A DNA stretch of 64,000 nt from Microvirga massiliensis (GTDB taxonomy: Bacteria > Pseudomonadota > Alphaproteobacteria > Rhizobiales > Beijerinckiaceae): positions 176,147 to 240,146 of the forward strand of contig NZ_LN811363.1 of assembly GCF_001006805.1 (NCBI RefSeq), read 5' to 3'. The translations under genes were made by a program, and so were the position numbers. Below the pieces are notes generated by a model. It saw only the letters and a program-made list of their open reading frames with translations, was not told the DNA's origin and searched no databases. Of this stretch, positions 1 to 9,394 are shown piece after piece (the stretch's first letter is position 1; every line of letters starts with the position of its first letter).

Positions 1-264
1 TCGGTTCGCAGTTGAGTGCGTCAAGTTCAGCAAATTGGTTTAGCGTGCTGAGGCCTGAGCGGCACGCGGGGCCCCGCGTCGAGCCTCGCATTTCTCTCCC
101 TGAACATCCAAAAGCGGACTTGTAGCCCCACGGATCACAATTGACTACTTCGGTCACTCGGGCACGTGTGGCAAGGCCGTGAATGGCTGACCTGTCGCAG
201 ACACACAGCCAATCGCGACCGGCGAGGAAGCTTTCTCAGTTCGGGGGACATCTCATGGCGAGCG

Positions 265-3200
265 TTAAGAGGGCGGGCCGTCCGACAGGGCTGCGCGCCC
301 GCTTGGGCTGCGGCCGCGCGCCGTGCTGGCCACACGGTCCATAACCACGAAGAACGCTGGGACGAAGAGCAGAGACAGAAGCGTCGACACGGTCAGACCG
401 CCGATGACGGCGATTGCAATGGGTGCTCGGGCCTCGCCGCCTGCCCCGAAGGCGAGCGCTGAGGGAATCATGCCAGCGATCATGGCAACCGTGGTCATAA
501 TGACCGGTCTAGCGCGCTTACGGCCCGCATCCACGATCGCTTCTCGCGCCGATAGCCCTCGCGCTGTCGCCTCGAGACCGAAATCCACCAACATGATGGC
601 GTTCTTGGCCACGATGCCGAGTAGCATCAGGATCCCGATTGCCACGGGCATGCTGATGGGCTGGCCTGCAACGAGGAGCCCGAGCATCGCCCCGCCAATG
701 GAGAGCGGCAGAGAGACCAGAATGGTGATGGGGTGCAGGAAGCTGGCGAAGAGGAGGACGAGGACGCCATATACGAGGAGGAGGCCGGCCTGCGCCGCAA
801 TGGCGAACCCGTCGAAGAGCTCGTTCATCGTCTCCGCGTCCCCAGCCTCTCTTACGCTGATTCCGGGAGCCGGGTTGCGTGCGGCCGGGAGCGCTAAGGC
901 GGCCTCTATGGCGTCCCCGAGGGCTGTTGTGCCAACCAAGTCAGCTTCAATCGTAACGCTCCGGGTGCGGTCGGAGCGCTCGATGCTCGCCTGACCTTGA
1001 CCGAGCTCCACGTCGGCGACTGCGCCCAGAGGGAGGACGGTGCCACCCTGAGGGGTTGGAAGGCCGATGATCTCCAGGAAAGGTCGGTCGGGCAGCGCGG
1101 CGGGGTCCAAGCGCACTCGAATTGGAACAAGCCGGTCACCGGCATCGAACCGGGGCAGGTTCGGCCCAACATCACCAAGTGTCGCAACCCGGACCGCCTC
1201 GGCGAGAACTGCGGCCGGGACGCCCAACGCCATGGCGTCGTTGGGTCTCGGACGAATTCGAATTTCGGGTCGGTTGAGGGCCGCCGTGGAGACAACGTTG
1301 GAGATCATCGACAACCGCCGCATCTGCGCTGCGAGTTCAACGGCGGTGGCCGAGACCTGCGCTCCGTCCTCGCCAGTCACGATGAGGGTCACGGGGCGCA
1401 ATCCATTGGCGTCGAGAAAGTAGAAGCGGATATCGGGCACCTCCGCGAGTTCCCGCCCGATCTGTCGCTCCAGCTCGCGCTGCGGCCTTTTGCGCGAGGA
1501 CCGAGCCTCGTAATTGACGATGATCGTGGCGCGCCGGACTTCCGGCGCTCCGTTCGGCACCTGCCCGCCCCGAACAAGAACCGAGCTCACCTCCGCGATC
1601 TTCCTTAGCCGTCGGGTGATCGCGTCCGAGGTCGCGTGGGTATCTTCGAGGCTCGACCCGGGAGGCAACTCCACTACCAGAAGGGAGCGGCTCGTGTCTT
1701 CAGGAGGCAGGAACGAGGTGGGAAGAAGTAGCGCGCTCGCGATCGAGGCGGTGAAGATCGCGAGCCCTACGACGACCGTGAGGATGCTGTGGCGCACTGA
1801 CCAGGCGATGAGACGCGTATACGCCCGCAGCAGGCGCCCCTCGCTGTCAGTGTGCTCCGGGGCAGAGCGCAGATAGTAGGCTGCCATCATCGGAGTGATG
1901 AGACGCGCGACCAAGAGCGAGAAGAACACGGCTGCCGCGATCGTGACGCCGAACTGCCTGAAGAACTGGCCGGCCACCCCACTCATAAAGCTCGAAGGTA
2001 CGAATATCGCTACGATCGTCGCCGTGATGGCGATCACCGCTAGTCCGATCTCGTCTGCCGCCTCCATGGAGGCCTCGTAGGCTGATCGGCCCATACGGAT
2101 ATGTCGGATAATGTTCTCGGTCTCGACAATGGCATCGTCGACCAAGATCCCGGTAGAGAGCGTGATCGCAAGCAGGGTCACCAAGTTGAGGGAGAAGCCC
2201 ATGGTGTCCATGGCCCAGAAAGTCGGGATAATCGAGAGGGGCAGCGCGAGCGCCGCGATCACGGTTGCCCTCAGGTCCCGCAAGAAGATGAAGACCACGA
2301 TCACAGCGAGAACCGCCCCTTCCAACAGGGCGCTCAGGGTCGCTTGATAGTTCCCCGTTGTATATGCCACCGGGGAATCGATCAGCCTGATCTGAAAATC
2401 CGGGTGGGCGGTCGTGAGGATCGCAACCTGCGCCGCCACGTCTTGCGCCACGTCTACATCGCTGGCGCCCCGAGTTCGCGAAACGGAGAACCCCACGATG
2501 GGACTCCCGTCGAGCAGTGCGAAGTTGCTCGGATCGGCGACACCGTCGCGGACGGTCCCGAGGTCGTCAAGGCGCACCGTTCCACCGGTCGGAAGCGCAA
2601 TGGGCATCGCGGCGAGAGCCTCGATGGTGTGGACGCTCGCCAGAGTTCGGATCACCTCGTCCCGGCCCGAGGACGGTGCCCGCCCGCCCGCCATGTCCAC
2701 GTTGGCGGCGCGCAGTTGCCGGTTCACGTCGTTCACCGTCAGCCCAACCTCGGTAAGCCGGAGCAGGTCGAGGGAAATCCCGATCTCGCGCTCGAAGCCC
2801 CCAACCCGCTCGATCGCAGCGACGCCCCGCAGTCCCAGGAGGGCGCGCCTGACGGTGTCATCGATGAACCACGAGATTTGCTCCGGAGACTTTGAAACCG
2901 CTGTGACCTCGTAGGTCACGATGGGCAAACCGGCGATCTCGATCGTCTGAACTACAGGCTCCTGCACGATCTGCGGTAGGTCCGCCCGCAGGCGGCCGAC
3001 CGCGTCCTTGACTTGGTTGGCGGCCGCCGTCGGATCCATCTCGAGACGGAATTCAATGATCGTGGTGGAGAGCCCCTCCGTGATAGAAGACGTGAGGTGG
3101 CGCACGCCCGCGATGCCCGCCACAACGTTTTCCACCGGCTTTGTGACCTGAGTCTCGATCTCAGACGGGGCTGCGCCGAATTGCGAAACTATTACCGAGA

Positions 3201-3339
3201 CGACAGGGATGTCGACGCTCGGGAGCCGGGTCACGGGCAGGTTGCGAAAACTCATCAGCCCGAGTGTCACCAGGATCAGGAACAAGACGACTGCAGGAAT
3301 AGGCCGGCGGATCGAGGCGGCGGAGATGTTGAGCCTCAT
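265..3339 (-). CDS. RND-family efflux transporter permease (AcrB/MexF-like)
   Basis: Inner-membrane proton-driven multidrug or solute efflux pump of the HAE-type RND family, 1024 aa, close to AcrB length. The first TM segment lies at about residues 12-30, followed by a large periplasmic loop and a second half with the same layout. The TM4 proton-relay pair is visible as GILVDDAIV near residue 400, and the TM10 lysine as GIVAKNAIMLVDF near residue 925. It overlaps the upstream adaptor gene by 4 bp (ATGA), so the two are translationally coupled. No outer-membrane channel gene is present here, so the pump must borrow a TolC-like partner. The substrate cannot be told from sequence. Confidence 0.95.
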   Translation of the reverse strand: MRLNISAASIRRPIPAVVLFLILVTLGLMSFRNLPVTRLPSVDIPVVSVIVSQFGAAPSEIETQVTKPVENVVAGIAGVRHLTSSITEGLSTTIIEFRLEMDPTAAANQVKDAVGRLRADLPQIVQEPVVQTIEIAGLPIVTYEVTAVSKSPEQISWFIDDTVRRALLGLRGVAAIERVGGFEREIGISLDLLRLTEVGLTVNDVNRQLRAANVDMAGGRAPSSGRDEVIRTLASVHTIEALAAMPIALPTGGTVRLDDLGTVRDGVADPSNFALLDGSPIVGFSVSRTRGASDVDVAQDVAAQVAILTTAHPDFQIRLIDSPVAYTTGNYQATLSALLEGAVLAVIVVFIFLRDLRATVIAALALPLSIIPTFWAMDTMGFSLNLVTLLAITLSTGILVDDAIVETENIIRHIRMGRSAYEASMEAADEIGLAVIAITATIVAIFVPSSFMSGVAGQFFRQFGVTIAAAVFFSLLVARLITPMMAAYYLRSAPEHTDSEGRLLRAYTRLIAWSVRHSILTVVVGLAIFTASIASALLLPTSFLPPEDTSRSLLVVELPPGSSLEDTHATSDAITRRLRKIAEVSSVLVRGGQVPNGAPEVRRATIIVNYEARSSRKRPQRELERQIGRELAEVPDIRFYFLDANGLRPVTLIVTGEDGAQVSATAVELAAQMRRLSMISNVVSTAALNRPEIRIRPRPNDAMALGVPAAVLAEAVRVATLGDVGPNLPRFDAGDRLVPIRVRLDPAALPDRPFLEIIGLPTPQGGTVLPLGAVADVELGQGQASIERSDRTRSVTIEADLVGTTALGDAIEAALALPAARNPAPGISVREAGDAETMNELFDGFAIAAQAGLLLVYGVLVLLFASFLHPITILVSLPLSIGGAMLGLLVAGQPISMPVAIGILMLLGIVAKNAIMLVDFGLEATARGLSAREAIVDAGRKRARPVIMTTVAMIAGMIPSALAFGAGGEARAPIAIAVIGGLTVSTLLSLLFVPAFFVVMDRVASTARGRSPSGRAALSDGPPS

Positions 3340-4253
3340 GGCCGCGTCTGCTCCGGCAGGGTGCGCACGACGTCGCCAGCGCTCAGGAATACCGCAGCGC
3401 GAGCTACGACCAGGTCCCCTGCGTTCAACCCTTCCCGAATCTCGGCCAGTGCGCCTTGAACGATTCCGAGCTGAACAGGCGTGCTCTCGACTCGCCCGTC
3501 GCGCACGCGCTGGACGAGGGTGCGCTCGCCCTCGATCTGCAGCGCAGATACGGGAATAGAGGGCCCGCAGCTCCGGCCCGCATCGATGACTCCTGCCACG
3601 GTGGCGCCGAATCGCAGCCGCGGACTGGATTGGATCGAGATCCGCACTTGGCCAAGCCTAGTCTGTCGGTCGATCTTCGGCGCAACGAGGCGCACGCGGC
3701 CCACCGTCTCTCCGCTGCCGGGGATCTGCACGCGAGCTGCCTGCCCAGGCCGGAGATTCGTGAGCCGGGCTGCCGGGAGCCCCGCCACAACTTCCATGGC
3801 CCCATCGCGGGCGAGGCGGAACAGGGGGGCCGGCGATTGAGGCGAGGCGAGGGCTCCGATGCGGGCCTCCCGGGCAATGACAACCCCGCTTACCGGAGCG
3901 ACGACGTCGAAAGTCGTTGAAGCTGTGGTCCCTGGCTGAGCGGGTGCGAGACTTGTCAGGCGCGCAAGCGCTTGGCCGGCCGCGACCCGTGCCCCCTCCT
4001 CGATGAGCACCTCGGAGATGCGTGCACCCTCAGTTTCCGGGATAACGAGAACTTCCTCCTGAGCGACGGTGAATCCCGTGAACGGCACAACGTCGTTGAA
4101 GCAGGCAGGCGATGGAACCACTACCGTTACGGTCGGGATCGGAGGTACTTCGAAAGACTGCGCGACCGCTGCGCGCAGGCCTGCCCAATGGACTGCTGCC
4201 AGGAGCGCGGTAGCGCGAAAAGCTCGTGACGTGACCCCGCGCGGTCGCACCAT
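3336..4253 (-). CDS. RND efflux periplasmic adaptor subunit (HlyD/MFP family)
   Basis: Membrane-fusion protein linking the RND pump to the outer membrane. An N-terminal export signal (about residues 1-32, ending near AVAQ) is followed by the two lipoyl half-motifs (EVLIEEGARVAAGQ and VAPVSGVVIAREARIG) and then beta-barrel and membrane-proximal regions. At 305 aa it is short for the family. The two lipoyl halves are separated by only about 25 residues, so the usual alpha-helical hairpin is missing or vestigial; hairpin-less adaptors exist, but this is worth noting. First gene of a two-gene operon with the permease. The start at 4253 is kept because the signal peptide follows it directly. Confidence 0.88.
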   Translation of the reverse strand: MVRPRGVTSRAFRATALLAAVHWAGLRAAVAQSFEVPPIPTVTVVVPSPACFNDVVPFTGFTVAQEEVLVIPETEGARISEVLIEEGARVAAGQALARLTSLAPAQPGTTASTTFDVVAPVSGVVIAREARIGALASPQSPAPLFRLARDGAMEVVAGLPAARLTNLRPGQAARVQIPGSGETVGRVRLVAPKIDRQTRLGQVRISIQSSPRLRFGATVAGVIDAGRSCGPSIPVSALQIEGERTLVQRVRDGRVESTPVQLGIVQGALAEIREGLNAGDLVVARAAVFLSAGDVVRTLPEQTRP

Positions 4254-4452
4254 CTGTCCGCGTCCTCTCGCAGGCCGTACGGCCCATTTCGTTTCTCAAG
4301 ATAGCGCACAGGAACAGAAGGTCTCCAGACGCCAAGAAGACAGCTCCGCGTGCCCCGTCGCTCGCACGGCCGAGCCCTCAGGGGCCTTGCCTTCGGGCCG
4401 GGACAACTTCGCTCAGGCGAGATAACGTCTTAGCCGCCCGTTGGAGACCTCC

Positions 4453-5844
4453 ATGAGCCTTGATATCGCGTCACTCTTCGCCGAGCACGAGGCGGACCGC
4501 TATACCCTGCACACGCGCTACTTGAACGAGCAAATGGTGCGTGTCCTCAGGGTGATCGGCTACGATGTCGGCTTCAAACGGGGGCAGGGGCCTTACCTCT
4601 GGGATCGAGAGGGTGTTCGTTACCTCGATCTCCTGAGCGGCTGGGGCGTATTTGCTCTTGGGCGGAACCATCCGGGTGTGAGCGACGCACTAAAGTCCGT
4701 TCTCGATGGCGAACTGCCGAACCTCGTCCAGATGGACGTTCCACCCCTTGCGGGGATTCTTGCCGAGCGCCTCCTGCGCAGGGTACCCCATCTCGACAAG
4801 GCATTCTTCGCGAATTCAGGGGCCGAGGCCGTGGAGGCGGCGATCAAGTTCGCCCGGGGCGCCACAGGTCGCCCGGGCATCTTATACTGCAGCCACGCCT
4901 TTCATGGGCTTACTTACGGCGGCTTGTCGCTCACAGGCGACGACATGTTCCGAAAAGGTTTCGGTCCCCTCCTGCCTGATTGCACCGAAGTCCCCTTCAA
5001 TGATCTTGAGGCCTTGGAACGCGCGCTGGCCTCGCGTCAAGTCGCAGCGTTCATTGCCGAGCCGATCCAAGGCAAGGGCGTGAACATGCCCTCGGATGGC
5101 TACCTCCAAGCCGCAGCCGACCTCTGCCGCCGTCACGGCACCCTTTTTGTCGCCGACGAGATTCAGACCGGCCTCGGGCGGACCGGGCGCTTTCTCGCGG
5201 TGGAGCATTGGAGCGTGGAGCCAGACATGGTGCTCCTCGCGAAGGCGCTTGCTGGAGGGCACGTGCCAGTTGGCGCGGTGCTGTGCCGCAAGTGGATTTT
5301 CCAGAAGATCTTCGACCGGATGGATCGGGCCGTTGTCCACGGATCCACTTTCTCGAAGAACGATCTCGCCATGGCAGCTGGGCTTGCCACACTTCATGCG
5401 CTGGAAACCGAGCGCCTGATCGAGAACGCAGCGGTACGCGGGCAGCGACTGATGTGGGCCTTCGAAAGCATGGCTGAGCGCTACGAATTCGTGAAAACCG
5501 TCCGGGGCAAGGGGCTAATGATCGGCATCGAATTCGGTCCGCCCCGCTCGCTGAAGCTGAAGGCGGCCTGGAGCATGCTCGAATCCATGAACAAGGGTTT
5601 GTTCTGCCAGCTTATCACTGTGCCCCTGTTCAAGGAACATAAGATTGTATCGCAAGTCGCAGGGCACGCGAGCCATGTCGTGAAGCTTCTGCCGCCGCTC
5701 ACGATCTCAGACCAGGATTGCGAGTGGATCGAGCACTCGTTCGACACGGTTATTGCAGACAGTCACCGAGTGCCCGGCTCTGTTTGGTCGCTCGGCAAAA
5801 CCTTGGCGGACCACGCCGTGAAGATGCGTGCCGGGAGCGGCTAA
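4453..5844 (+). CDS. class III PLP-dependent aminotransferase (HpnO-like?)
   Basis: Fold-type I aminotransferase, 463 aa from the ATG at 4453 (an in-frame TTG lies at 4441; the ATG is preferred and has GGAGA just upstream). Family hallmarks are NSGAEAVEAAIKFAR (PLP phosphate contacts), the VADEIQTGLGRTG motif with the cofactor-binding Asp, and LLAKALAGG with the Schiff-base Lys. The N-terminus (SLDIASLF, YLNEQMVRVL) resembles the aminotransferases annotated HpnO in hopanoid producers, which would make aminobacteriohopanetriol. That assignment is from memory and no other hopanoid gene is nearby, so the substrate is left open. It stands alone, divergent from the RND operon. Confidence 0.88.
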   Translation: MSLDIASLFAEHEADRYTLHTRYLNEQMVRVLRVIGYDVGFKRGQGPYLWDREGVRYLDLLSGWGVFALGRNHPGVSDALKSVLDGELPNLVQMDVPPLAGILAERLLRRVPHLDKAFFANSGAEAVEAAIKFARGATGRPGILYCSHAFHGLTYGGLSLTGDDMFRKGFGPLLPDCTEVPFNDLEALERALASRQVAAFIAEPIQGKGVNMPSDGYLQAAADLCRRHGTLFVADEIQTGLGRTGRFLAVEHWSVEPDMVLLAKALAGGHVPVGAVLCRKWIFQKIFDRMDRAVVHGSTFSKNDLAMAAGLATLHALETERLIENAAVRGQRLMWAFESMAERYEFVKTVRGKGLMIGIEFGPPRSLKLKAAWSMLESMNKGLFCQLITVPLFKEHKIVSQVAGHASHVVKLLPPLTISDQDCEWIEHSFDTVIADSHRVPGSVWSLGKTLADHAVKMRAGSG

Positions 5845-5926
5845 TCGCTGGGGCTGCGATTACGAACGCAAGTTCAGGCGAGGTGGAAGAGGCCTACTGC
5901 TCCCGCTATTACGCTGAATGATTGGC

Positions 5927-6126
5927 CTACCTACACCCGGCGACTGCGAGTGAAATACCAGATGGCAGCCGCGATAATGACCACCAGCAGGATGATCCGC
6001 CAGTAATCCATGATGCCGCCGGTTGCTCCGGCATCGCTGGCTGGGGAGAGCCAGCGCGAGGAGTCTGTGCCCATGCAGACGACGCAGCCAGGAAGATGAA
6101 GCCAATCAGTGCTGTGAGTTTGCTCA
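5927..6126 (-). pseudogene. small exported/membrane protein split by a frameshift
   Basis: Reading from ATG at 6126, a clear Sec signal peptide (MSKLTALIGFIFLAASSAWA) is followed by a Pro-rich linker. The frame then runs into nonsense. One frame over, from about 6015, the sequence continues as a single TM helix (WRIILLVVIIAAAIWYF) ending in TRSRRV and a stop at 5927. Together the two halves make a sensible ~66-residue protein with signal, linker, TM helix and basic tail, so a single indel near 6015-6035 has split it. The function is unknown. The stretch from 6127 to 6462 holds no gene I recognise. Confidence 0.55.
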
Positions 6127-6462
6127 TGCAAGTGTCTCCGGTTGAGAGATCCAAGAGCAGCCTCTCCGCTGAATGACTAAGCTGGCCCCCTCGGAGAATA
6201 CCTCCTGCGGGAAGGCGTCCCCTATCAGCCTCACACACGCGTGTGAAGATAGTCCGCAAATTTCGATAAACCGATCCCGGCGAAACCCATACCTGCCCGC
6301 ATTGTGGCGCCGTGTATGAGGTCACGATCTAGCACCTTCCTGATGGTAGAACCGGAACGTCTCTTCCTGGCCCACTGCGGAACTTTCGCTTGCCAAACAC
6401 CACTTCGACAATACGACTGCAAAAAAGCTGGCCCCTGAATCCCGATCCATAGGAGGGTCTCC

Positions 6463-7317
6463 ATGAGCGTCTATGTCGAGAAGAACGGGCCGGTGGCCAC
6501 GGTCATCAACGACCGGCCGAACGCGCGCAATGCCGGCGATCCGGAAACCGCGGATGCGCTGACGCAAGCCTTCCTGGCGTTCGATGCCGACCCTGACGCC
6601 AGAGTCGCCGTCTTCTGGGGAGCCGGCGGCGCGTTCTGCGCCGGCTGGGACCTTAAATACGCAGCAGGTCTCGCCGATCGGCAGCGCTTCCAGAAGGAAA
6701 TCGTCGCGGGGCTGGCGTTTCCGCCTGGCGCGGCGTCGGCGCCGCGCGGCCCGCTGGGTCCCTCCCGGCTGGAACTCTCGAAGCCGGTGATCGCCGCCGT
6801 CGAGGGGCCGGCGGTGGCCGGCGGCATGGAACTCGCGCTCTGGTGCGACATCCGCGTGATGGCCGAGGACGCCTATTTCGGCGTCTATTGCCGACGCTGG
6901 GAAATCCCGCTTCTGGATGGCGGCACTGTGCGGCTGCCGCGGCTCGTCGGCCAGGGACGCGCCATGGAAATCATTCTGACAGGCCGGAAAGTGCCGGCCG
7001 AGGAAGCCTATCGGATTGGGCTATGCGAGAAGGTCGTGCGCAAAGGCCAGGCACGGGAGGCGGCTGAGGCGATGGCGCATGAGATCGCTCGCTTCCCGCA
7101 GGCAGCGGTGCGGGCCGATCGCGCCAACGTCTATGAAACTTACGGCCTCCAGATGCGTGAAGCGCTCAAGCGCGAATGGGCAAATGGGCTGGAGGCCCAT
7201 CACAGGAAGGCGCCGACGGCGCTGCGCGCTTCTCCTCCGGAAAGGGTCGCCATGGCGACTTCGCGGATATCGCGTGAACCTGACGTCGGTCCCGCGCAGC
7301 GAGGACGACGTCGATGA
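6463..7317 (+). CDS. enoyl-CoA hydratase/isomerase family protein, C-terminus frameshifted
   Basis: Crotonase fold, 284 aa. The oxyanion-hole region (GAGGAFCAGWDLKYAA), VEGPAVAGGMELALWCD and a good AGGAGG ribosome site before the ATG are clear. The last ~35 residues as read (Arg/Pro-rich) are unlike the family. One frame over, the DNA encodes RFSSGKGRHGDFADIA and a TGA at 7275, which looks like the proper crotonase C-terminus. I infer an indel around 7195-7235. The catalytic core is intact, so residual activity is possible, but the neighbours are decaying too. The substrate is not inferable. Confidence 0.8.
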   Translation: MSVYVEKNGPVATVINDRPNARNAGDPETADALTQAFLAFDADPDARVAVFWGAGGAFCAGWDLKYAAGLADRQRFQKEIVAGLAFPPGAASAPRGPLGPSRLELSKPVIAAVEGPAVAGGMELALWCDIRVMAEDAYFGVYCRRWEIPLLDGGTVRLPRLVGQGRAMEIILTGRKVPAEEAYRIGLCEKVVRKGQAREAAEAMAHEIARFPQAAVRADRANVYETYGLQMREALKREWANGLEAHHRKAPTALRASPPERVAMATSRISREPDVGPAQRGRRR

Positions 7318-8077
7318 CCCGGCTCAATGGCCAGGTCGTTCTGGTGACGGGGCCGCCGGCACGCTTGGCCGCGCCATCGCCGAAAAAGTGGAGCGCGCTG
7401 GAGGGACGGTCTTCCGCACCGACCTGCGCGGCAACATCGGCCGGAACATCGACCAGTCGCACGACGTGACGCGCGAAGAGGACTGGCGGAATGTGATCGC
7501 GGCCCTAGGCCAACGCTTTGGGCGCCTCGACGGTCTGGTCAACAACGCCGGCATCCTGCATATCGGCTCGGTCGAGGATACGTCGCTCGCGGATTGGCAT
7601 CGGGTGATGAGCGTGAACGCGGACAGCGTCTTTCTCGGCTGCCATTGCGCCTGGGAGTTGCTCGGCCGGAGCCAGACGGCGTCGATCGTGAACATCTCAT
7701 CCGTGTCCCGCATCGTCGGCGGCGCCAATCTCACGGCCTACAACGCCTCCAACGGGGCCGTCAGGCTCCTGACCAAGTCAGTCGCCCTTCATAGCGCTCG
7801 CCAAACGCCGCCGGACCGTTGCAACTCGGTCCACCCCTCCTTCGTCGAAGGCGCGATGGCCGAAGCCGCGCTCGCCGCGGCGACCAATCCGGAGCGGGCG
7901 CTGACTGGAATGGTCCGTGACATCCCAATGGGAAGACTTGCGCGCCCCGGCAGTGACCGGGTCAGCCAGCACTCCGGAGGCGAGGATGCCAAGGAAGTCG
8001 CGCCGCCTCATTCCATGATCCGATTGGCGTCCTCCCAATCCCGCAGGTTAGGGGAGTGGCAACGGAGGCGCCAGTGA
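7314..8077 (+). pseudogene. short-chain dehydrogenase/reductase (SDR), frameshifted and 3'-truncated
   Basis: Starts at ATG 7314 as MTRLNGQVVLVTG. A frameshift then occurs inside the glycine-rich NAD(P) motif: four Gs at 7347-7352 where five would give VTGAAGTLGRAI. The rest continues in the other frame with NNAGI, the Ser of NISSVS and the catalytic YNASNGAVR (Tyr present; the usual Lys of YxxxK is Asn-Gly-Ala, itself odd). After IPMGRLARP (about 7945) homology stops. The following DNA reads on the minus strand (from 8011) like the start of a Tat-signal solute-binding protein (MRRRDFLGILASGVLA), so the gene was cut by recombination. Confidence 0.72.
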
Positions 8078-8089
8078 TCGAGGCAGCAG

Positions 8090-8228
8090 GGCTCCTGGGA
8101 GGCGGACCGAGGCGACCGCCTTCCGGCGGGCGCTGGAAAAGGCTGGGTTCGAGGTCGTTGAGTTCATTCCAGGCATGGAACGGCTGCCGCTCGGGCGTGA
8201 GCGGCAGGCTTCATTGCCCGTTCCATGA
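8090..8228 (+). pseudogene. C-terminal gene fragment, unidentified
   Basis: One frame encodes about 40 residues with a protein-like composition (FRRALEKAGFEVVEFIPGME) ending at TGA 8226, with no start or N-terminal part. It lies between the truncated SDR and the SnoaL-like gene. It looks like the tail of a gene whose body was lost. I do not recognise the family. Confidence 0.3.
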
Positions 8229-8271
8229 ACGCTTTTCGGAAGTTACAGCTCACATGACACGAGAGGAAGAC

Positions 8272-8658
8272 ATGACCAGCGCCGACCTCCGGTCGATCTA
8301 TCGGGCATACCTTGACTGTCTCAACGCACAGGACTGGTCCCGCCTCGGTGAGTTCGTGGATGACGAGGTGAGCCATAACGACCGCCCGTTTGGCGTAGCA
8401 GGGTATCGGGCAATGCTCGAGAAGGATTTCCTGCAGATACCCGATCTCCGGTTTGAAGCCGAACTGGTGGTTTGCGAGCCCCCCGTCATCGCGGCCCGCC
8501 TCAAGTTCGATTGCTCGCCGAAGGGCAGCTTCCTCGATCTACCTGTCAACGGCCGCACCGTGTCGTTTTCAGAGAACGTCTTCTACGAGTTCAAGGCAGG
8601 CAGGATCAAAAGGGTCTGGTCGGTTATCGACAAGGCGGCAATCGAAGCTCAGATTTGA
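8272..8658 (+). CDS. SnoaL-like ester cyclase / nuclear transport factor 2-fold protein
   Basis: 128 aa from ATG 8272, chosen because GAGAGGAAGA sits just upstream; an in-frame ATG at 8254 is possible. The sequence has the SnoaL_2/ester cyclase layout: an N-terminal helix (IYRAYLDCLNAQDWSRLGEFV), a conserved cone motif VDDEVSHN, then a beta-sheet with VNGRTVSFSENVFYEFKAGRI. Such proteins are soluble and often carry out polyketide-type cyclisation or isomerisation, but many have no known substrate. It appears intact, unlike the genes on both sides. Confidence 0.75.
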   Translation: MTSADLRSIYRAYLDCLNAQDWSRLGEFVDDEVSHNDRPFGVAGYRAMLEKDFLQIPDLRFEAELVVCEPPVIAARLKFDCSPKGSFLDLPVNGRTVSFSENVFYEFKAGRIKRVWSVIDKAAIEAQI

Positions 8659-8799
8659 TGACACGCCTTCATACGCCTTCCGCGAATTTCAACTAAACCG
8701 TCGAGGCTTTGGCGCTTGGGATGGCTGTAGAGCGGAAATTATTCTATTGGCACGTTGCTGAAGTTGGCCGAACGTCCGCAATCACCGACGACCGCTTGA

Positions 8800-8954
8800 A
8801 TCCGCCCTCCTGCGAGGCCGTCGAGTTCGCCACTCTTGAATAGGTCGATTGGTTCCAACACCGGCGCCTGCTCAAGCCCCTCGGCAACATCCCGCCCGCC
8901 GAGGCAGAAGCGGCCTACTACGCTCAGCTTGAGGTCATGCCGATGGTCGCCTAA
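8800..8954 (+). mobile_element. IS3-family transposase (OrfB) C-terminal remnant
   Basis: The reading frame ending at TAA 8952 gives VDWFQHRRLLKPLGNIPPAE and continues AEAAYYAQLE, the typical C-terminus of IS3-family OrfB integrases. Just upstream, CEAVEFATLE is followed by TAG where the family has Trp (WVDWF), a TGG to TAG change. No terminal repeats or catalytic DDE residues remain. It sits between the SnoaL gene and the methyltransferase remnant and probably marks the event that removed the methyltransferase N-terminus. Confidence 0.65.
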
Positions 8955-8984
8955 AATCCAAGCCAATCAGCCTCCGGAAAAATC

Positions 8985-9349
8985 GGCGCGGTTCACTTGC
9001 TCAAGCCCGGCGGCACGGTTCTCATCGTCGATGGCGACTTCGTCTCGTACACGCTTGTGAGACGGATGATTCGGAGGTTCGAGCGGCTTACCGGACGAGC
9101 GTCTCCGGCATCCCATACTCCCCATGTCATGCGCGAGACCCACGAACGGATCCTGCGGCAGGTCTACTTCTCCAAGGGAGCACGAGCAGGCGAGGTCGTG
9201 AATTTGTGCGTGAGGCTGGCTTCGCCGAGGCCACCGTGGATCGTAATCTTAATCGCATTCACCGCGAGCAAGCGAAGCACATGCCGCGTCTCAAAGGCCT
9301 GGAGCGGGCAACCCAGCACTGCTATGCCATCGCGGCGACCAAACGGTGA
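8985..9349 (+). pseudogene. class I SAM methyltransferase, C-terminal remnant with frameshift
   Basis: The frame around 8990 encodes LLKPGGTVLIVDGDFVS, the post-motif-III strand typical of class I methyltransferases, and runs to about 9200. The sequence then jumps frame and continues REAGFAEATVDRN, ending in YAIAATKR and TGA 9347. The N-terminal SAM-binding motif (ExGxGxG) is absent, replaced by the IS3 remnant. This is a truncated, frameshifted gene with no likely function. Confidence 0.6.
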
Positions 9350-9394
9350 AGACGGCGCGGCATTGCTCCCGACCCACGATCTGCACCAAATTCA

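Noticed and set aside
6200..6460. A zinc-ribbon remnant (CPHCGAVYEVT) upstream of the crotonase
   Set aside because: Only one Cys pair in one frame with stops close by; not enough to support a gene or pseudogene.
7942..8011. Start of a solute-binding protein with a Tat-like leader (minus strand)
   Set aside because: Only about 20 residues (MRRRDFLGILASGVLA) are recognisable; too short to annotate as a gene, mentioned under the SDR pseudogene.
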